This document shows positions 24,265 through 35,481 of a stretch of 64,000 nt of DNA, one piece after another (within the stretch, counting starts at the first letter, position 1; each line of letters starts with the position of its first letter). The stretch covers positions 8,965,001 through 9,029,000 of the forward strand of contig NC_065535.1 in NCBI RefSeq assembly GCF_932294415.1, read 5' to 3'. Origin of the DNA: Quercus robur (Eukaryota; Streptophyta; Magnoliopsida; Fagales; Fagaceae). The notes beneath the pieces were generated by a model. The model saw nothing but the letters and a program-made list of their open reading frames with translations, was not told the DNA's origin and did no database searches. The position numbers and the translations under genes were made by a program.

Positions 24265-26527
24265 TAATCGGTTTGTGTTTTTTTTTTTTTTTTTAAATAT
24301 TTATGTAAGCTAGTATATATATTGTTATATTGACACAACAAATTTCACAATATTTTCACAATTATTGACGTGCGTGAATGCGCTAAAGCACTGTAGCTAC
24401 AGTGCTTTGGTTTCGTGAGCTGATTTTTTTTCCCAAGTTTTGAACAGTAACTACAATTCCAAGTGGCACTGTAGCTACAGTAGCTACAGATTTTTTTTTT
24501 TTTCCTTTTAAATATTTATGTAAACTGGTATATATATTGTTATACCGACACAACAAATTTCACAATATTTTCACAATTATTGACGTGTCAATTTCTTACA
24601 AGTCGAAATAAAATAATAAAATATGAGACTGTGACCAATCACAACTAAAAATAAATGTTTTGAGAAAATGTTACAACACTTATTGTGCGGTGCTTTTAGT
24701 TTATTCAACTGGCACGGTAGCTACAGTGCCTAAAGTTTTTTTTTTTTTTTTTTTTTTTTTCTAGTAGTCGGTTTGTGTTTTTTTTTTTTCCTTTAAATAT
24801 TTATGTAAGTTGATATATATATTGTTATACCGACACAACAAATTTCACAATATTTTCACAATTATTGATGTGTTAATTTCTTACAAGTCAAAATAAAATA
24901 ATACAATATGAGACTATGACCAGCCACAACTAAAAATAAATGTTTTGAGAAAATGTTACAACATTTATTGTGCAGTGCTTTTGGTTTATTCAATTGGCAC
25001 AGTAGCTACAGTGCCTAAATTTTTATTTATTTTTTATAGTAATCGGTTTGTGTTTTTTTTTTCTTTTAAATATTTATGTAAGCTGGTATATATATTGTTA
25101 TACTGACACAATAAATTTCACAATTATTGACATGTCAATTTCTTACAAGCCGAAATAAAATAATAAAATATGAGACTGTGACCAACCCCAACTAAAAATA
25201 AATGTTTTGAGAAAATGTTACAACACTTATTGTGTAGTGTTTTTGGTTTATTCAACTGGCACGGTAGCTATAGTGCCTAAAGTTTTTTTTTTTTTTTCCA
25301 GTAATCGTTTTGTGTTTTTTTTTTTCTTTTAAATATTTATGTAAGCTGGTATATATATTGTTCTACTGATACAAAAAATTTCACAACATTTTCACAATTA
25401 TTGACGTGTCAATTTCTTACAAGTCAAAATAAAATAATAAAATATGAGACTATGACCAATCACAACTAAAAATAAATGTTTTGAGAAAATGTTACAACAC
25501 TTATTGTAATCACAATATTTTCACAATTGTTGAGATCTCAATTTTTTATAGATCAAATAAAAAAAATGCTAAATTCACAACATTTTAACATTAATTTATA
25601 CAGTGCCTAAAGTTTTTTTTTTTTTTTTTTTTGTTGGTTTGGGTTTGTGTTTTTTTTTTTTTTAAAAATATTTATGTAAGATGTCATATCTATTAACTAT
25701 ATAAAAAGAGCCCAAGGCTCATGAATAGTGTTTTTTTGGTTTATTCAATTAGTGAGGTGCACTTTCTCTTTTCTTTTTTTCCCCCTTCAAGTATGCTAGT
25801 TGGTTTAAGCTTCGTTTTTGTTTTTTGTTTTTTTAAGATCTTTATATGTTTACTTTGTACTTACAATGCAAGTTTACATTGTAAATACACAAAAGTGGTT
25901 AATATTATACACATTTGCACAAAAAATGGTAAATATTGTACAAATTTTGTAAATGTGTACAAAATTTGCCAATTTTTTTGTGTCTACAATATAAATTTAC
26001 ATTGTAATTAAGTACAATGTATACATAGAGATATTATGAAAATGTTGTGATGCATGTGTCAATTCCTTATGGGTCAAAATAAAATAAAATAATAAAATAT
26101 TATACTGAGATCTAGCATAACTAAAAATGTCGTGACATTTTGTTGTTATTACAATATATTCACAACTATTGAGGTGTAAGTTATAGGTCAAAATAAAATA
26201 ATAAAATATTGGACTGGGATCTGTCACGGTCTTATATAATTGAAATTAACTTTTTATAACATAATTATCAAAATTCTTAAAATTAATGCCTCTTTTTATT
26301 AATATAAATCTCTATGTATTTTAAAAATCAAATGATTTATATTTTTATTTTGTGATACAAATAAAATCTAAAATTGATCTTAATCACTACTTTTTTTTCC
26401 TATGTATTTTAAAAATAAAATGATTTATATTTTTATTTTATGATACAAATAAAATCTAAAATTGATCTTAATCACTATTTTTTTTCCCCATGGCTAGCAC
26501 GTGCCTTGCACGTGCTGCCTTGACTAG
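23023..26527 (+). mobile_element. non-autonomous Helitron, ~3.5 kb, internally tandem-repeated
   Basis: The 5' end is TCTTATATATAAAAAG. The 3' end is CTAG, preceded by a perfect 9-bp stem with a 3-nt loop (AGCACGTGC, CTT, GCACGTGCT; about 26497-26517). There is no target duplication. The empty site in copy 2 (about 53008-53012) runs directly from 'aaaacatg' to 'atataataaag'. These are the hallmarks of Helitrons. The interior holds nine variants of a unit containing 'tgttatactgacacaa-aaatttcacaatattttcacaat', spaced about 170-345 bp, and second 5'-end-like motifs near 24108 and 25690. No Rep/helicase frame is present, so mobility would have depended on other copies. Confidence 0.85.
23575..24492. 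repeat. repeated cruciform-capable motifs inside the Helitron
   Basis: At least four copies (near 23580, 23884, 24188 and 24450) of an imperfect palindrome built on GTAGCTACAGT, a CCAAGTGGCA-type centre and ACTGTAGCTAC. Each could fold into a hairpin with an arm of about 15-18 nt. Long T runs of up to about 40 follow them. Confidence 0.7.
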
Positions 26528-27251
26528 TATATAATAAAGTGCTTTAAAAACTTTTCGAACACGCATTTGGTTAAAATGCATAATAACATAATATGCACAC
26601 ATAAAAAAAGCATAATAACACACAAGATCTAAATGCAAAACTTGCAACACAAAATGCATCAACCATTGTACACCGCCTAGATTATGTTGAAGGTTTAATA
26701 CTTGATATGGGCGTGCAGTGTAGTTTATTTCACGGTGACATAAGGAGAAGCTTCAAATTTCATAAGTAAATTGCTAATATTTATTTATTAATTATGTGTT
26801 ATTTTAAAAACACAAAAATTAATGATTTTATGGATTGAATAATAAATAATATTCATGATGATATTAATTTTGACATGCTTTTATGTATGCTACAAGGAAG
26901 AAATAATATCAATTGAAAAATGATTTTATATCATTATTACACATGTAACGACACTCACATAGAACTATGAATGCGAATTCTCATCTGAATGCTGTTACAT
27001 TACATACGTAACGGTGACTCCAAATATCAAGTCATCATGTACCATGGTGGTATACTGGTATCATTGTTGACTATATATTTTTATTAATAATGATAATCTT
27101 ATTATTAATTTTCTGAACGGTCATGAATTTAATTACACAAAAAAAGCTGGGGCTCCGTTCACGGTTCACCTTGGGGACAACAAGGTCCAGGTCCAGGTCC
27201 ATGATTTCTGAGATGGAAATGGGCTACAATGCTATATATGTTAAAAGAAAG

Positions 27252-27283
27252 CCCCCCCCCCCCCTTTTTTTTTTTTTTTTTTT
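27252..27283. repeat. poly(C)-poly(T) tract
   Basis: About 14 C followed by about 19 T. It is present in copy 1 and absent at the matching place in copy 2, so it is a likely slippage or assembly-sensitive tract. Confidence 0.7.
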
Positions 27284-27343
27284 ATGAAATAAAACAAAGC
27301 CCATATAAGTAGCAGAGTGGGCTATATATTAATGTATAATAAG

Positions 27344-28306
27344 TAGGGATGGCCATATCCATTGAGTAATGGATATCCAACCCTATCCGATCCAAATGTT
27401 TCAGGTAATACCCGATTCTTAATGGGTAGAGCTTAACTGGGTGGGGTATGGATATTTCCCGAAAAAAAAAAAAAAAAAAAAACCTAAACCTCTCTCACCG
27501 TCACTCAGTCTCACACTCTCTCTGCCTCTCCAGTCCTTACCGTCACTCTCTCTCTCTCAGAGCTCTCCAGTCTCCGCCTCTCCTCACCGTCACTCTCTCC
27601 AGTCTTCGCCTCTCCTCGCCGTCGTTTCCGCCTCTCCTCGTCGTCGTTTCCGCCCCTACCTTCCTCCAAATCGCCGATCGCGTTTACAACCTCCTCCACA
27701 GTATCTATCTCTCTCTCTTATAGTCTTTGTTTGGTTGCTTAGAAAATTTTGAATTCTAATTTTACTTTTTGGATGTCATATGATTGACTAAGGTGGTGCT
27801 AACTTTTGGTTTGGTTGGTCAGAAATGTGAGGAAACATTTTCATACCCATTGGTTTTCCCTTTTTTGCTAGTTTGGCTTCAAAAGAAAATTCTTTTCTGT
27901 GGTTATCTGGGTTTGACGTTTTGGGAGGATTTTGTTGATAATTAGCTTTTGTTTCCTTTTCTAGACTGAATTTGTCAATTGGTGAGTTTTTTGTTCTTTG
28001 CATGTTGTTTACTTGTGTTGTCTTGTTGAATTTGTTGTCTGGGTGTGTGTTAGATTTTGATTTTAGAGTTTGAATTCAGCTGGGTATGTGTCAAATTTGG
28101 TTTTTGATTGAATTTTATCAACTGGGTATGTGTTAGATTTGGTGTTTGATTGCATTAAGGTGTTTGATTCTATATGGGGATATGTCTATTTATAGAGAGG
28201 AGTGTAAATGCTATGATTAGTCCAGCCATCATCTCCTCATCCACATAGAAGCTTGAAATGACCGCATATTTTAAGTGGTAATCTTCAACCCGTGTGTTCT
28301 TATTAT
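27344..28306. mobile_element. unclassified insertion in copy 1 (963 bp)
   Basis: Flanked by the direct repeat TAATAAG (27337-27343 and 28307-28313). Copy 2 has the unoccupied site near 53816-53826. The left end reads TAGGGATGGCC. There are no matching terminal inverted repeats. It contains a (C)n(T)n-independent A run at 27462-27481 and a TC-rich stretch (27485-27720) that gives only low-complexity frames. The 7-bp duplication leaves the class open (hAT-like or other). Confidence 0.6.
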
Positions 28307-28499
28307 TAATAAGAACAATAATTGAGTAATGTAACGTAGCAAATTTCATTAGAATGAGAAGAGTGCAACTCAATTGGATTTTTTATATCATAACTTTCAT
28401 AAAGACAAATATGAGATATTAAATTATAAGTAAACATAAATTAGATATCAAGTTTCTTAATCAAGGGAGTTGATAACATAATGGAAATTGTTTTAATTT

Positions 28500-28742
28500 A
28501 GGTGAAAAGCACATTTTAGTCCCTACATTTTCAGGCGATTCCCATTTTAGTCCCTAAATTTTATTTTTACCGCTTTTAGTCCCTATTTTGAAAAACACTT
28601 CCCGTTTTGGTCCCTACCGTTACTCATTTAACAGAATTATCCTATGTGGCAAACGGTCCAACAGTAAATGCTGACGTGTTCATTAAAATAATATTAAAAA
28701 AATTATTTACATTTTTAAAAATGCCACATCAGCAATTTAATT
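28500..28742. mobile_element. one arm of a Mutator-like MITE (fragment)
   Basis: The motif 'ttttagtccctacattttca' and related 'tttagtcccta' words repeat four times, then 'tggcaaacggtcc-acagtaaatgctgacgtg'. These match the style of long-armed plant MITEs such as the one at 13828-14199, but the second arm is missing. Confidence 0.4.
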
Positions 28743-28782
28743 TTTTTTATTGACATCGCAAGTGTGCATTTGAATAAAGACA

Positions 28783-29200
28783 GTCATGGATGAGATCTAG
28801 AGGAAAAAATGACAAGATCAGTCATGGATGGGTTGATTTATAGGCGGTGGCAACGAGATCGAGAGGAAAAAAAATACAAGATCAATCATGGATGGCGGCA
28901 ACGAGATCGTGAGGAGACGATATGACCCAAATCGTAGGGCTTGCATGCACGATAGCAGAGCTATGCATTGAGGACAACGATTTGGGCTTCATTGGCGGTC
29001 AATCTCTCTATCCTTCGGCTTAGGCTTGGCGTGACTCGTGAGTGATGAGAGTGAGAGTGAGAGTGAGGAGAACAAATTTTTTTCGAAGGATTGTAAATGG
29101 TTTGAAGGGAGTATCAGTGTGTTAGATATTTTACAGGTGTGGGTGGGTTATTTTACGGTCAAACACATTAATTTTCAATTTGACCTTATTTTCCTGAGTG
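28783..29200. mobile_element. internal fragment of the 18651-19541 Harbinger-like family
   Basis: Collinear with about 19030-19480: shared runs include 'gacgatatgacccaaat', 'gtagggcttgcatgca', 'ggcttaggcttggcgtgac' and 'gggttattttacggtcaaac'. Both terminal repeats are missing, so this is a truncated copy. It abuts 'attgacatcgcaagtgtgca', which recurs at 31769-31806, marking a rearrangement junction. Confidence 0.7.
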
Positions 29201-29497
29201 TGTGTGTGTGTGTATATATAATTCATCATCTAGCAAACAAAAAATTTACAGTTCATGATTAAAAAACATGTAACTAAAGATGTATTGAATATAATGCAAT
29301 AATACCATATTTATTGAGAGAAAGAAAGGTAATTACAAATAAATATTAACATGAATAGGTCTTTATTTGTTATTTTTTTACAATAACACCAAGTGGTACA
29401 TTCTCGAAGAAAATGAAAAAAAGAAAAAACACCAAGATGTAGCAATTGAGTTTCAAGAACCTTGGCAGACCTCTTTTCATTATAGATCACATGTACA

Positions 29498-30037
29498 TTA
29501 TGGTATGATCTCATTAACTATAATGAAACTAATGAAGATTAGCTTCCCCACTTTGCCAGTGACATCTGCAATTGGAGATGGACGTTTGGTCGTATTGTAT
29601 TCATTATCACAATTTGCATTTAATAAAGCTGCATCCGTAGCTAAATTTTTCGCTTTTGTATAATCCATTAAAACCGAAGCCAAGTATGCATTAGTCAAAT
29701 TCTCTTGTGCATTAGTAAAATCGGTTTGGCAATTCTGAAGTAGAGCCTTATCCTGTGGATTATTGAGTGTTTCAAGAATTTTTGGGATTTGTTTAACAAT
29801 GGTAGTGTGTAATAGATCTATGTTTGCAGAAATAGAAATGCGGAAAAGATCATCTAGATCAGCTGTAGGAGTACGATCGTTTGCAGCAAAAGTTGATGAG
29901 CACAACTCATAGTCCGTGGATTTGTGGCAAATGCTATCAAGATAGGTACTGTTTACTGCATTAGAAACTTGGTACAAAAGAGAGGTGACTAGTAAGGGGA
30001 TTACCAAGATTGAAAGGCAGCTAATTGGAGATACCAT
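29498..30037 (-). CDS. pectin methylesterase/invertase inhibitor-family protein A
   Basis: An intronless gene for 179 residues. A hydrophobic signal peptide covers residues 1-27 (MVSPISCLSILVIPLLVTSL, cleavage probably after SNA). The four conserved cysteines of the fold are C37, C46 (8 residues between), C103 and C143 (39 between), which form two disulphides. Motifs ICHKSTDYELCSSTF and NCQTDFTNAQENL are typical. Family members are secreted four-helix bundles that inhibit pectin methylesterase in the wall or invertase in wall or vacuole. The target cannot be told from sequence. A TATA box (TATAAATAGG) lies about 70 bp upstream. Gene B at 41955 is a paralogue with the same cysteine spacing and a nearly identical signal peptide. 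The length is usual for the family and the frame is intact, with an in-frame ATG followed at once by the signal peptide. Confidence 0.88.
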   Translation of the reverse strand: MVSPISCLSILVIPLLVTSLLYQVSNAVNSTYLDSICHKSTDYELCSSTFAANDRTPTADLDDLFRISISANIDLLHTTIVKQIPKILETLNNPQDKALLQNCQTDFTNAQENLTNAYLASVLMDYTKAKNLATDAALLNANCDNEYNTTKRPSPIADVTGKVGKLIFISFIIVNEIIP

Positions 30038-30103
30038 TTTCTTTTTCCTTTTTCCAAGTTCTTTGTCAAGAATGATATTATTGATTCATGTATCTTTTGA
30101 TTT

Positions 30104-30113
30104 CCTATTTATA
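30104..30113 (-). promoter_or_regulatory. TATA box of inhibitor gene A
   Basis: TATAAATAGG on the minus strand, about 67-76 bp upstream of the ATG. The surrounding 5' region aligns with gene B, but the box itself is altered in gene B. Confidence 0.6.
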
Positions 30114-30114
30114 C

Positions 30115-31700
30115 TATCTTAAGTTGGCATGAGACAGCTATTTTTCACTAAATTTTTTTGAAAAACAACTTTATTTCATGCCAATTCATTTTCCAATATT
30201 TGAGTAGCAATCATAAAATGAGTTGCAAAATTATCGTTTGATTTCTTTTATTTAGCTTGGCGGAGGTTGAATTACTTTTCAAAAGAAAACAACTCTATCT
30301 ATATTTGAATTACTTTTTTTAGTTTGACGAGACATAGAGGTTTTTTTTTTTTTTAATTTTTTTTAATTTTTTAATTTATTTTTATCTAGTTGTTTTCTAA
30401 AATTACAAAACAACTCTATCTCAAGTCAAGAGAAATAAGAGAAGTAAAAACTATAAATAGACCAATACTTTACGGGTATTTAATTAGTAAATACTAGTGA
30501 ATACACATCAATATCCTATGTCCATAAAATACACAAAAATGTGTGAGGGAAAATAAATTTGATGAGTGGCTATCTATATAATAATTAGATAGGATGGATT
30601 TCTAATTTTCTATCTTTAATCACAAACTCACGATGTAGAAGTAAAACAATAAGCAATAAGCCACCATTGGGTGCCCCAAAGACTTGGAAAGATGCTTAGC
30701 CAATAAAAAGAAAAGAAAAAAGAAAGTCATTAGTTAAATAAACAATTCTTTTTGAATAGCACATCAACAGGAGGTGCTAGCAATGCTCATTGAGCTTTCT
30801 AAATAACACATCATATTCATTGCTTATTTACGTATTTATTTTAAATTCTTAATCAAACATGCCAAATGCTATGTGCTTGGTTTAAACAAAATTGATAGAT
30901 AATAAAATTGTGCCTCATATCCAAATCTAAGCAACAAAGGATGGGTCTCAAATCATTAATCATAAATTTAGTTTAAGGTCTTATGACAATGGCAGTAAAA
31001 CACAATAAACCATAAAGCTGTCACTCCCAATAATCTGTTTTCTCATACAGTCCCACACACAAAAAAGGTGAGGTAGACACTGGTGATAGAAAAAATATCA
31101 ATATCTTGCTGGCGGTGGTGGTGATTGTAAAAAACAAAAACAAAATACCCATAGACCATGCCTTTGAAAGTGTAATAATAACTTGAGCAACTCATGGTAA
31201 AGCAACTTATATATGTCAATTAGAGATGGTAATTGTCCCATTAACTGGTATAGTGGTGGTGGCGATGATTGCTGCAAACCCCCTAGAAAACCATGCCATA
31301 TCGGATTGGGGAATGCCCTTGAGAGTGATCTATATCCATGTCGTGGTGTCCTAGTATAGAAACTTGAACTACTACGGGGAGCAACACGACCAACTTCGCT
31401 GTTAGATCCACCCCGACATTGTTTGTTGCCATGTATTGTAGTGAGAGTAGTACTGCTCCTTTTGGATACGTACTCATCATCATCATCACATGCAAATTAG
31501 ACTTTGTTCTTGATGTTAGAAGTAGGTTTCTCTTCCGAGGAGGACTTATCGAAGAATAAAAGTTTTGCTGGTTTGTCCATCTTTTCAAACATTTGCTTGA
31601 ATATTGTAGGGGCTATGTCATCCGTGTATAATAGTGATGGTCTCTGTTTTTTTTTTTTAATCAATTCGTTAATAAAAAACATATAATCTATCAATGGCGG
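30115..31700. repeat. duplicated block beside inhibitor gene A
   Basis: Collinear with 40080-41520. Shared runs include 'aatactttacgggtat', 'ggctatctatataataa', 'acaaactcacgatgtagaag', 'gtgcctcatatccaaatct' and 'ccctagaaaaccatgccata'. The end of the block opens minus-strand frames (for example 31497-31706, 31283-31588) whose homologues in the other copy (41175-41408, 40883-41191) share words such as VQVSILGHH and HSPIRYGMVF. I recognise no family. A degraded gene duplicated with the block is possible. Confidence 0.75.
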
Positions 31701-31834
31701 GTCCAAAATTTTTTCTCAAGGTAGTTATTAAGAAGCTTAAATTAAATAAGATTAAATAAAATCTTGAACTTTATTGACATCGCAAGTGTGCATTTAAATA
31801 AAGACAAAGTTTGGTTACAAACTTAGTTGTAGCT

Positions 31835-32685
31835 TGTTAGGTTCTAAAGTTTAGGATTTTATGTATTTAGAACTCTAATGTGTATTGTTGGCAAACCATG
31901 ATCAAAACAATGTGTTTAAAAGTGTTTAAAGCTAGCTCAAAGTTGTATGTCAATGTAAAGTTGGAATCGAGTTTAAAGCAGGAAGCACTGTGGCTTTCGG
32001 CTTGGCTCGATCGATCGAAGCTTAGGCTCGACCGATCGAAGCTCGGGCAGATTGCTTTTCTGCAGATTCGTCCAACTCAGCCCTATTTGTTTTAAAACGT
32101 TTTTAGGGTTTCTTATTTGTCCTAAGTATAAAAGGCAAACTCTAGCCACGTTTTAGTATTGCTCATATTTGCGGTTTGTGTAAATCTCTTGTGAGATCTA
32201 GAGGAGCTTTCCTTTACACAAACTTAGGGTTTTCAAGGAGAAGATTTATCTACGCCTTGATGATCAATTCAGTTGCTGCCATTAAAGCTTAAAGACTACA
32301 CAAGCGGGTGTGCTTGTAGCTGGTGGGAATCCAAGAAAGAAGGAGTCCGTAGATTTGGAGCTTGCACGTGGTCGTGTCAGTAAGTTCTACTGGTTGGTAG
32401 CAATAAGAAGTCGAGCATGAGGGCTTGTACGTCTTATTGTATGAATTTCAATTCTTTCAAGATAGTGGATTCAAGTTTACCTTGAGGATAGCTAGGTTAA
32501 ATCCTCCCCAGGTTTTTACCGGTTTGGTTTCCTGGGTGATCATATCTTGTGTTATTTATTTTCCGCTGCTTTGCATGATTTGATCTTTATTATTGTGATA
32601 ACCTAGACTTGTTTAATTGAACTAAGTAACAACTTGGCTAATTACCTAGGTTTAATCAATTGTTTAAGGGGTCTAAAAACTGTCA
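31835..32685. mobile_element. solo LTR, family 1 copy A (851 bp)
   Basis: Starts TGTTAGGTTCTAAA and ends in CA. The target duplication TAGCT is at 31830-31834 and 32686-32690. An LTR-internal TATA-like box (AGTATAAAAGGC) lies near 32125. The same family recurs at 37120-37946 and 43913-44786 in the same orientation. It contains repeated 'cgaccgatcgaa' words. An LTR fossil with no coding interior. Confidence 0.8.
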
Positions 32686-33356
32686 TAGCTAATTAAGGCT
32701 ATAACTTCAATCAATATATTTGGTATTTATCAATGTATGACCTAAGAGCACTTGCATCAACCCATGTAAAATAGGTTAATGCAAAATTTTGGCTAACAAA
32801 TCCAAAAAATCATCCCAAATCATCTAAAATTTTGTATTTCCTTCCACAATTACGGTATCAGTGTAAATTTATACTTGTACCATTCATGTGTAAATGAATT
32901 ATTTTATTCATTTCTTAGTTTTTACTTTTTTTGATTAGTTTGCCAGTGATGTGAATGTTTTGAAAAATTTGTTAGTTAAATAAAAAAATAATTAGGTTTA
33001 TATACTTTAAAAAAAAAAAATTACATTAGTTGATATGAATGTTCTAACCAACATAAAATTAAAGAGTCCTATTTAAAGGGAAAAAAATGATATGTCCACA
33101 ATATTTTTATAACAAAATTATAAGTGGCAAGTTATAATTAGTTGGCAAAAATAACTTGCAACATAAAATTAGTTGTAAAATTATTATAAAAATGTTCAAA
33201 ACATAACATTACTTAAATAAATAAATAAATAAAGGTACACGCGGTGCTTCACCAATTCACCTTACTTCACCTGACAATGAAGAGACCACTCTCTTTTGTA
33301 ATGAATTTTAAATACAAGTTTCCTGTAGCTACCTTTACTACTTTCACACAATGAAG
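32686..33356. other. gene-free AT-rich stretch
   Basis: No gene seen. It begins with 'gagcacttgcatcaaccc' at 32755, similar in style to the terminal repeat of the element that follows, so a second relict of that family may be present. Confidence 0.45.
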
Positions 33357-33739
33357 ACACTAGAGCAATTGCATCAGTTGATGCAAATTCTCCTTCTATT
33401 TTGCACAAAAAATCTACTTTTTCTATTTTACACACCTATTTTTACAAAACACCCACATCAGTTTATTTATTCTACACATTTATTCAATAAAATATTCATT
33501 CTTTTACAATTTTTTATTATTTTCTCTCCCTCACCGCTTCTCTCTCATAGACCCAATCCGAAACCCATCTCCCTCACTGCCTCTCTCTCACTTTCTCATC
33601 AACCAAACAATAATTACAATTCTCTATTTCATAATAAAATAACCACAAAACATCCAAACGACGCCATGGAACAAATTTTGGGTTTTTTTTTGACAAATTT
33701 TTTCTATCTTTTAAAATTTTGGGTTTTGTTTGTTTTTGT

Positions 33740-34030
33740 AGAGTGAAATGGAAATGGAATGCATGGAAGCACCTTGTGATGATTTTTTCCATGGCAATGT
33801 TCACAGACCTAATCCGCCTTTGCTCTAGTGATGATTTTTTTGTAGATGAACTACTTGACTTGTCTAACGAAGATGGGTTTGTGAAAGAAGAAGAAGAGGA
33901 AAAAGATAAAAGCTTTGTCTTTGACCATGAAAATTCCAACACCAAAACCACCACTCTCACTGCCAGCAAAGACGAGTTTGGCTCTATACCCACAAGCGAA
34001 CTTGGCAAAGATGAAGGGGCAGTGAGGTGA
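33740..34030 (+). pseudogene. captured fragment of a GATA transcription factor gene
   Basis: Residue strings SSDDFFVDELLDLSNEDG, an acidic run and DEFGSIPTSEL match the N-terminal half of subfamily I plant GATA factors (GATA5/9/12 type), where a DDF-VDDLLDLSN box precedes F-G-S-L-PTSEL. An upstream stretch starting MEMECMEAPCDDFF is in a different frame, so one small indel has occurred since capture. Sequence just before it (gtttttgtag) looks like a splice acceptor. The fragment stops before the conserved LEWLS segment and lacks the zinc finger. It lies inside a TIR transposon, which suggests transduplication. It is unlikely to make a working protein. Confidence 0.65.
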
Positions 34031-34195
34031 GAGCAGAAACAAGGAGAGAGTAAGGTGAGAGTGAGAGTGAGAGCAGAGACAAGAGAGGGAAAAAACTAAT
34101 AAAATATTAAATGCACATGCTACAATAACCGTGTATATATGCACGGTTACTGTAGCAATTGTGCATAAATGCACAATTTTACACCCACTGATGTG

Positions 34196-35481
34196 GGAGA
34201 AAGTATACCATATTTTGGTAATACTAACTCAGCATCTGTTTTGGTATTTCCTACCTAATAAATGAGTGACAGCCATGGTTTTAAAAACCGGAACGGACAA
34301 AGAACCGGAAAAGAGGCTGATTATCGGTTTTATGGTCCGACCGGGGTCGGACCGATGGTCAAACCGATGATGTCATAATTAATATAATTTAAATATTTAA
34401 ATAATTTTTATATGAATTTTGAATTTTAATAACTTATTTTAAGAAAATATAAAATATAGAATTTTTTTTTTCTTTTTTTCATACTACGTTTTTTTCCTGG
34501 TCAATAATTATTGACAAAAAAAAAAAGAATAATCTATTATTAAGGTTTCATATATTTATTTTTATAAATAATAGTTTAACTTTACCTATTTATCTATTCA
34601 AAAAAAATAAAAAAATCTCCCAAAGTCAAATAATTAGACAACCCACTGACATATCTATCTACTTTCCCACCCACCAACTCACTCCCAGCCACACACGTAC
34701 ACCCTTCTTTAAGAATTTTTTTTCCCCTCATAAATCTACCACCCCACACGGTTTACTATCAAAAGATTCAAAAGTTTTATTTTTTCAGTTCTCACTTCTC
34801 AGTGTTTTGTGTTTTGTCCTCCAGGCAGTACCTCCACCGTCCCCCTCTCTCTGTAAGTTAGACAAAATCCTCTCATTCACTGTCTCACCGAAGAGCCGTG
34901 GATACCTCATACCAGTCCAAAAGGCTGGTTTCAACACCAAGCATGAGCATTCAGTAATTTTCTCACTCTCTCAAGCCTAGCAGATCTGAGAAAAAAGAAG
35001 ATTTTTTGAGCAAAAAATCTGTCCTTACCCACTTATATCAGCAGATCTGAGAAAAAAAAAGATTTTTCTGCAAAATAAATCTCCATTTCAGATCTCTTTC
35101 ATCAATTCTGTAAAACCGGTTTAACCTTTTCGGTTTCCGGTTTTCCCGGTTGAACCAACGGTTACCGGTTAAATCCGGTTTTTCTTTCATTTTCGGTTTT
35201 TAAGTATAACCGAACCGGATTACTGTCCGGTTCCCGGTTAAACCGGTCGAACCGGCCGGTCTGTTCCGGTTTTTAAAACTATGGTGACACCTGTTTCAAA
35301 AAACCACATCAAACTACTCCAATAAATGATTAATTTATCTTCCCGATAGTATAGAAGATTGTGATTAATTTATTGGAGTAGTCTGATGTGGTTTTTTGAA
35401 ACATGTGTTACTCATTTATTTGGTAGGAAATACCAAAACAAATGCTGAGTTGGTATTACTGAAACATAGTATACTTTCTCC
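34196..35481. mobile_element. palindromic MITE split by a hAT-like element
   Basis: Without the nested insert this is an almost perfect palindrome with arms of about 125-130 bp. The left arm starts GGAGAAAGTATACCA and continues with ACTCAGCA and 'tttggtatttcctacc'. The right arm mirrors this through 'ggtaggaaataccaaa' to GTATACTTTCTCC. The centre is near 35332-35352. It contains no coding sequence. Confidence 0.75.
34274..35283. mobile_element. hAT-like non-autonomous element (1010 bp)
   Basis: Terminal inverted repeats begin CATGGTTTTAAAAACCGGAA (left) and, reverse-complemented, CATAGTTTTAAAAACCGGAA (right). The 8-bp duplication is GTGACAGC/GTGACACC (34266-34273, 35284-35291; one mismatch), as expected for hAT. 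The opposite arm of the host palindrome keeps the empty site near 35400-35410. The right half is full of 'aaccgg' words. Confidence 0.78.

Larger units (their letters stand above)
20088..28378. repeat. duplicated segment, copy 1 (insertion-rich)
   Basis: Collinear with copy 2 at 51041-53889. Matching blocks include 20088-20348 with 51041-51308, 20349-20653 with 51846-52147, 21433-21645 with 52148-52375, 22579-23022 with 52373-53010, 26528-26620 with 53011-53065, 27015-27343 with 53585-53822 and 28307-28378 with 53823-53889. The blocks between are element insertions or indels present in only one copy. The right end matches sequence just before the dUTPase gene, but no dUTPase coding sequence is present here. 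Confidence 0.85.

Noticed and set aside
23023-26527. Regular repeats as a possible CRISPR array or centromeric satellite
   Set aside because: Units vary in spacing (170-345 bp), have no uniform spacer structure, and lie inside Helitron ends. CRISPR is not expected in a plant nuclear genome.
27441-27752. Ser/Pro/Leu-rich open frames on both strands
   Set aside because: They arise from TC-rich simple sequence after an A run, in an insertion absent from the sister segment.
33851-34174. Minus-strand hydrophobic open frame (MHLCTIATVTVHIYTVIV)
   Set aside because: It lies opposite the captured GATA fragment and its flank; a shadow with no signal of its own.
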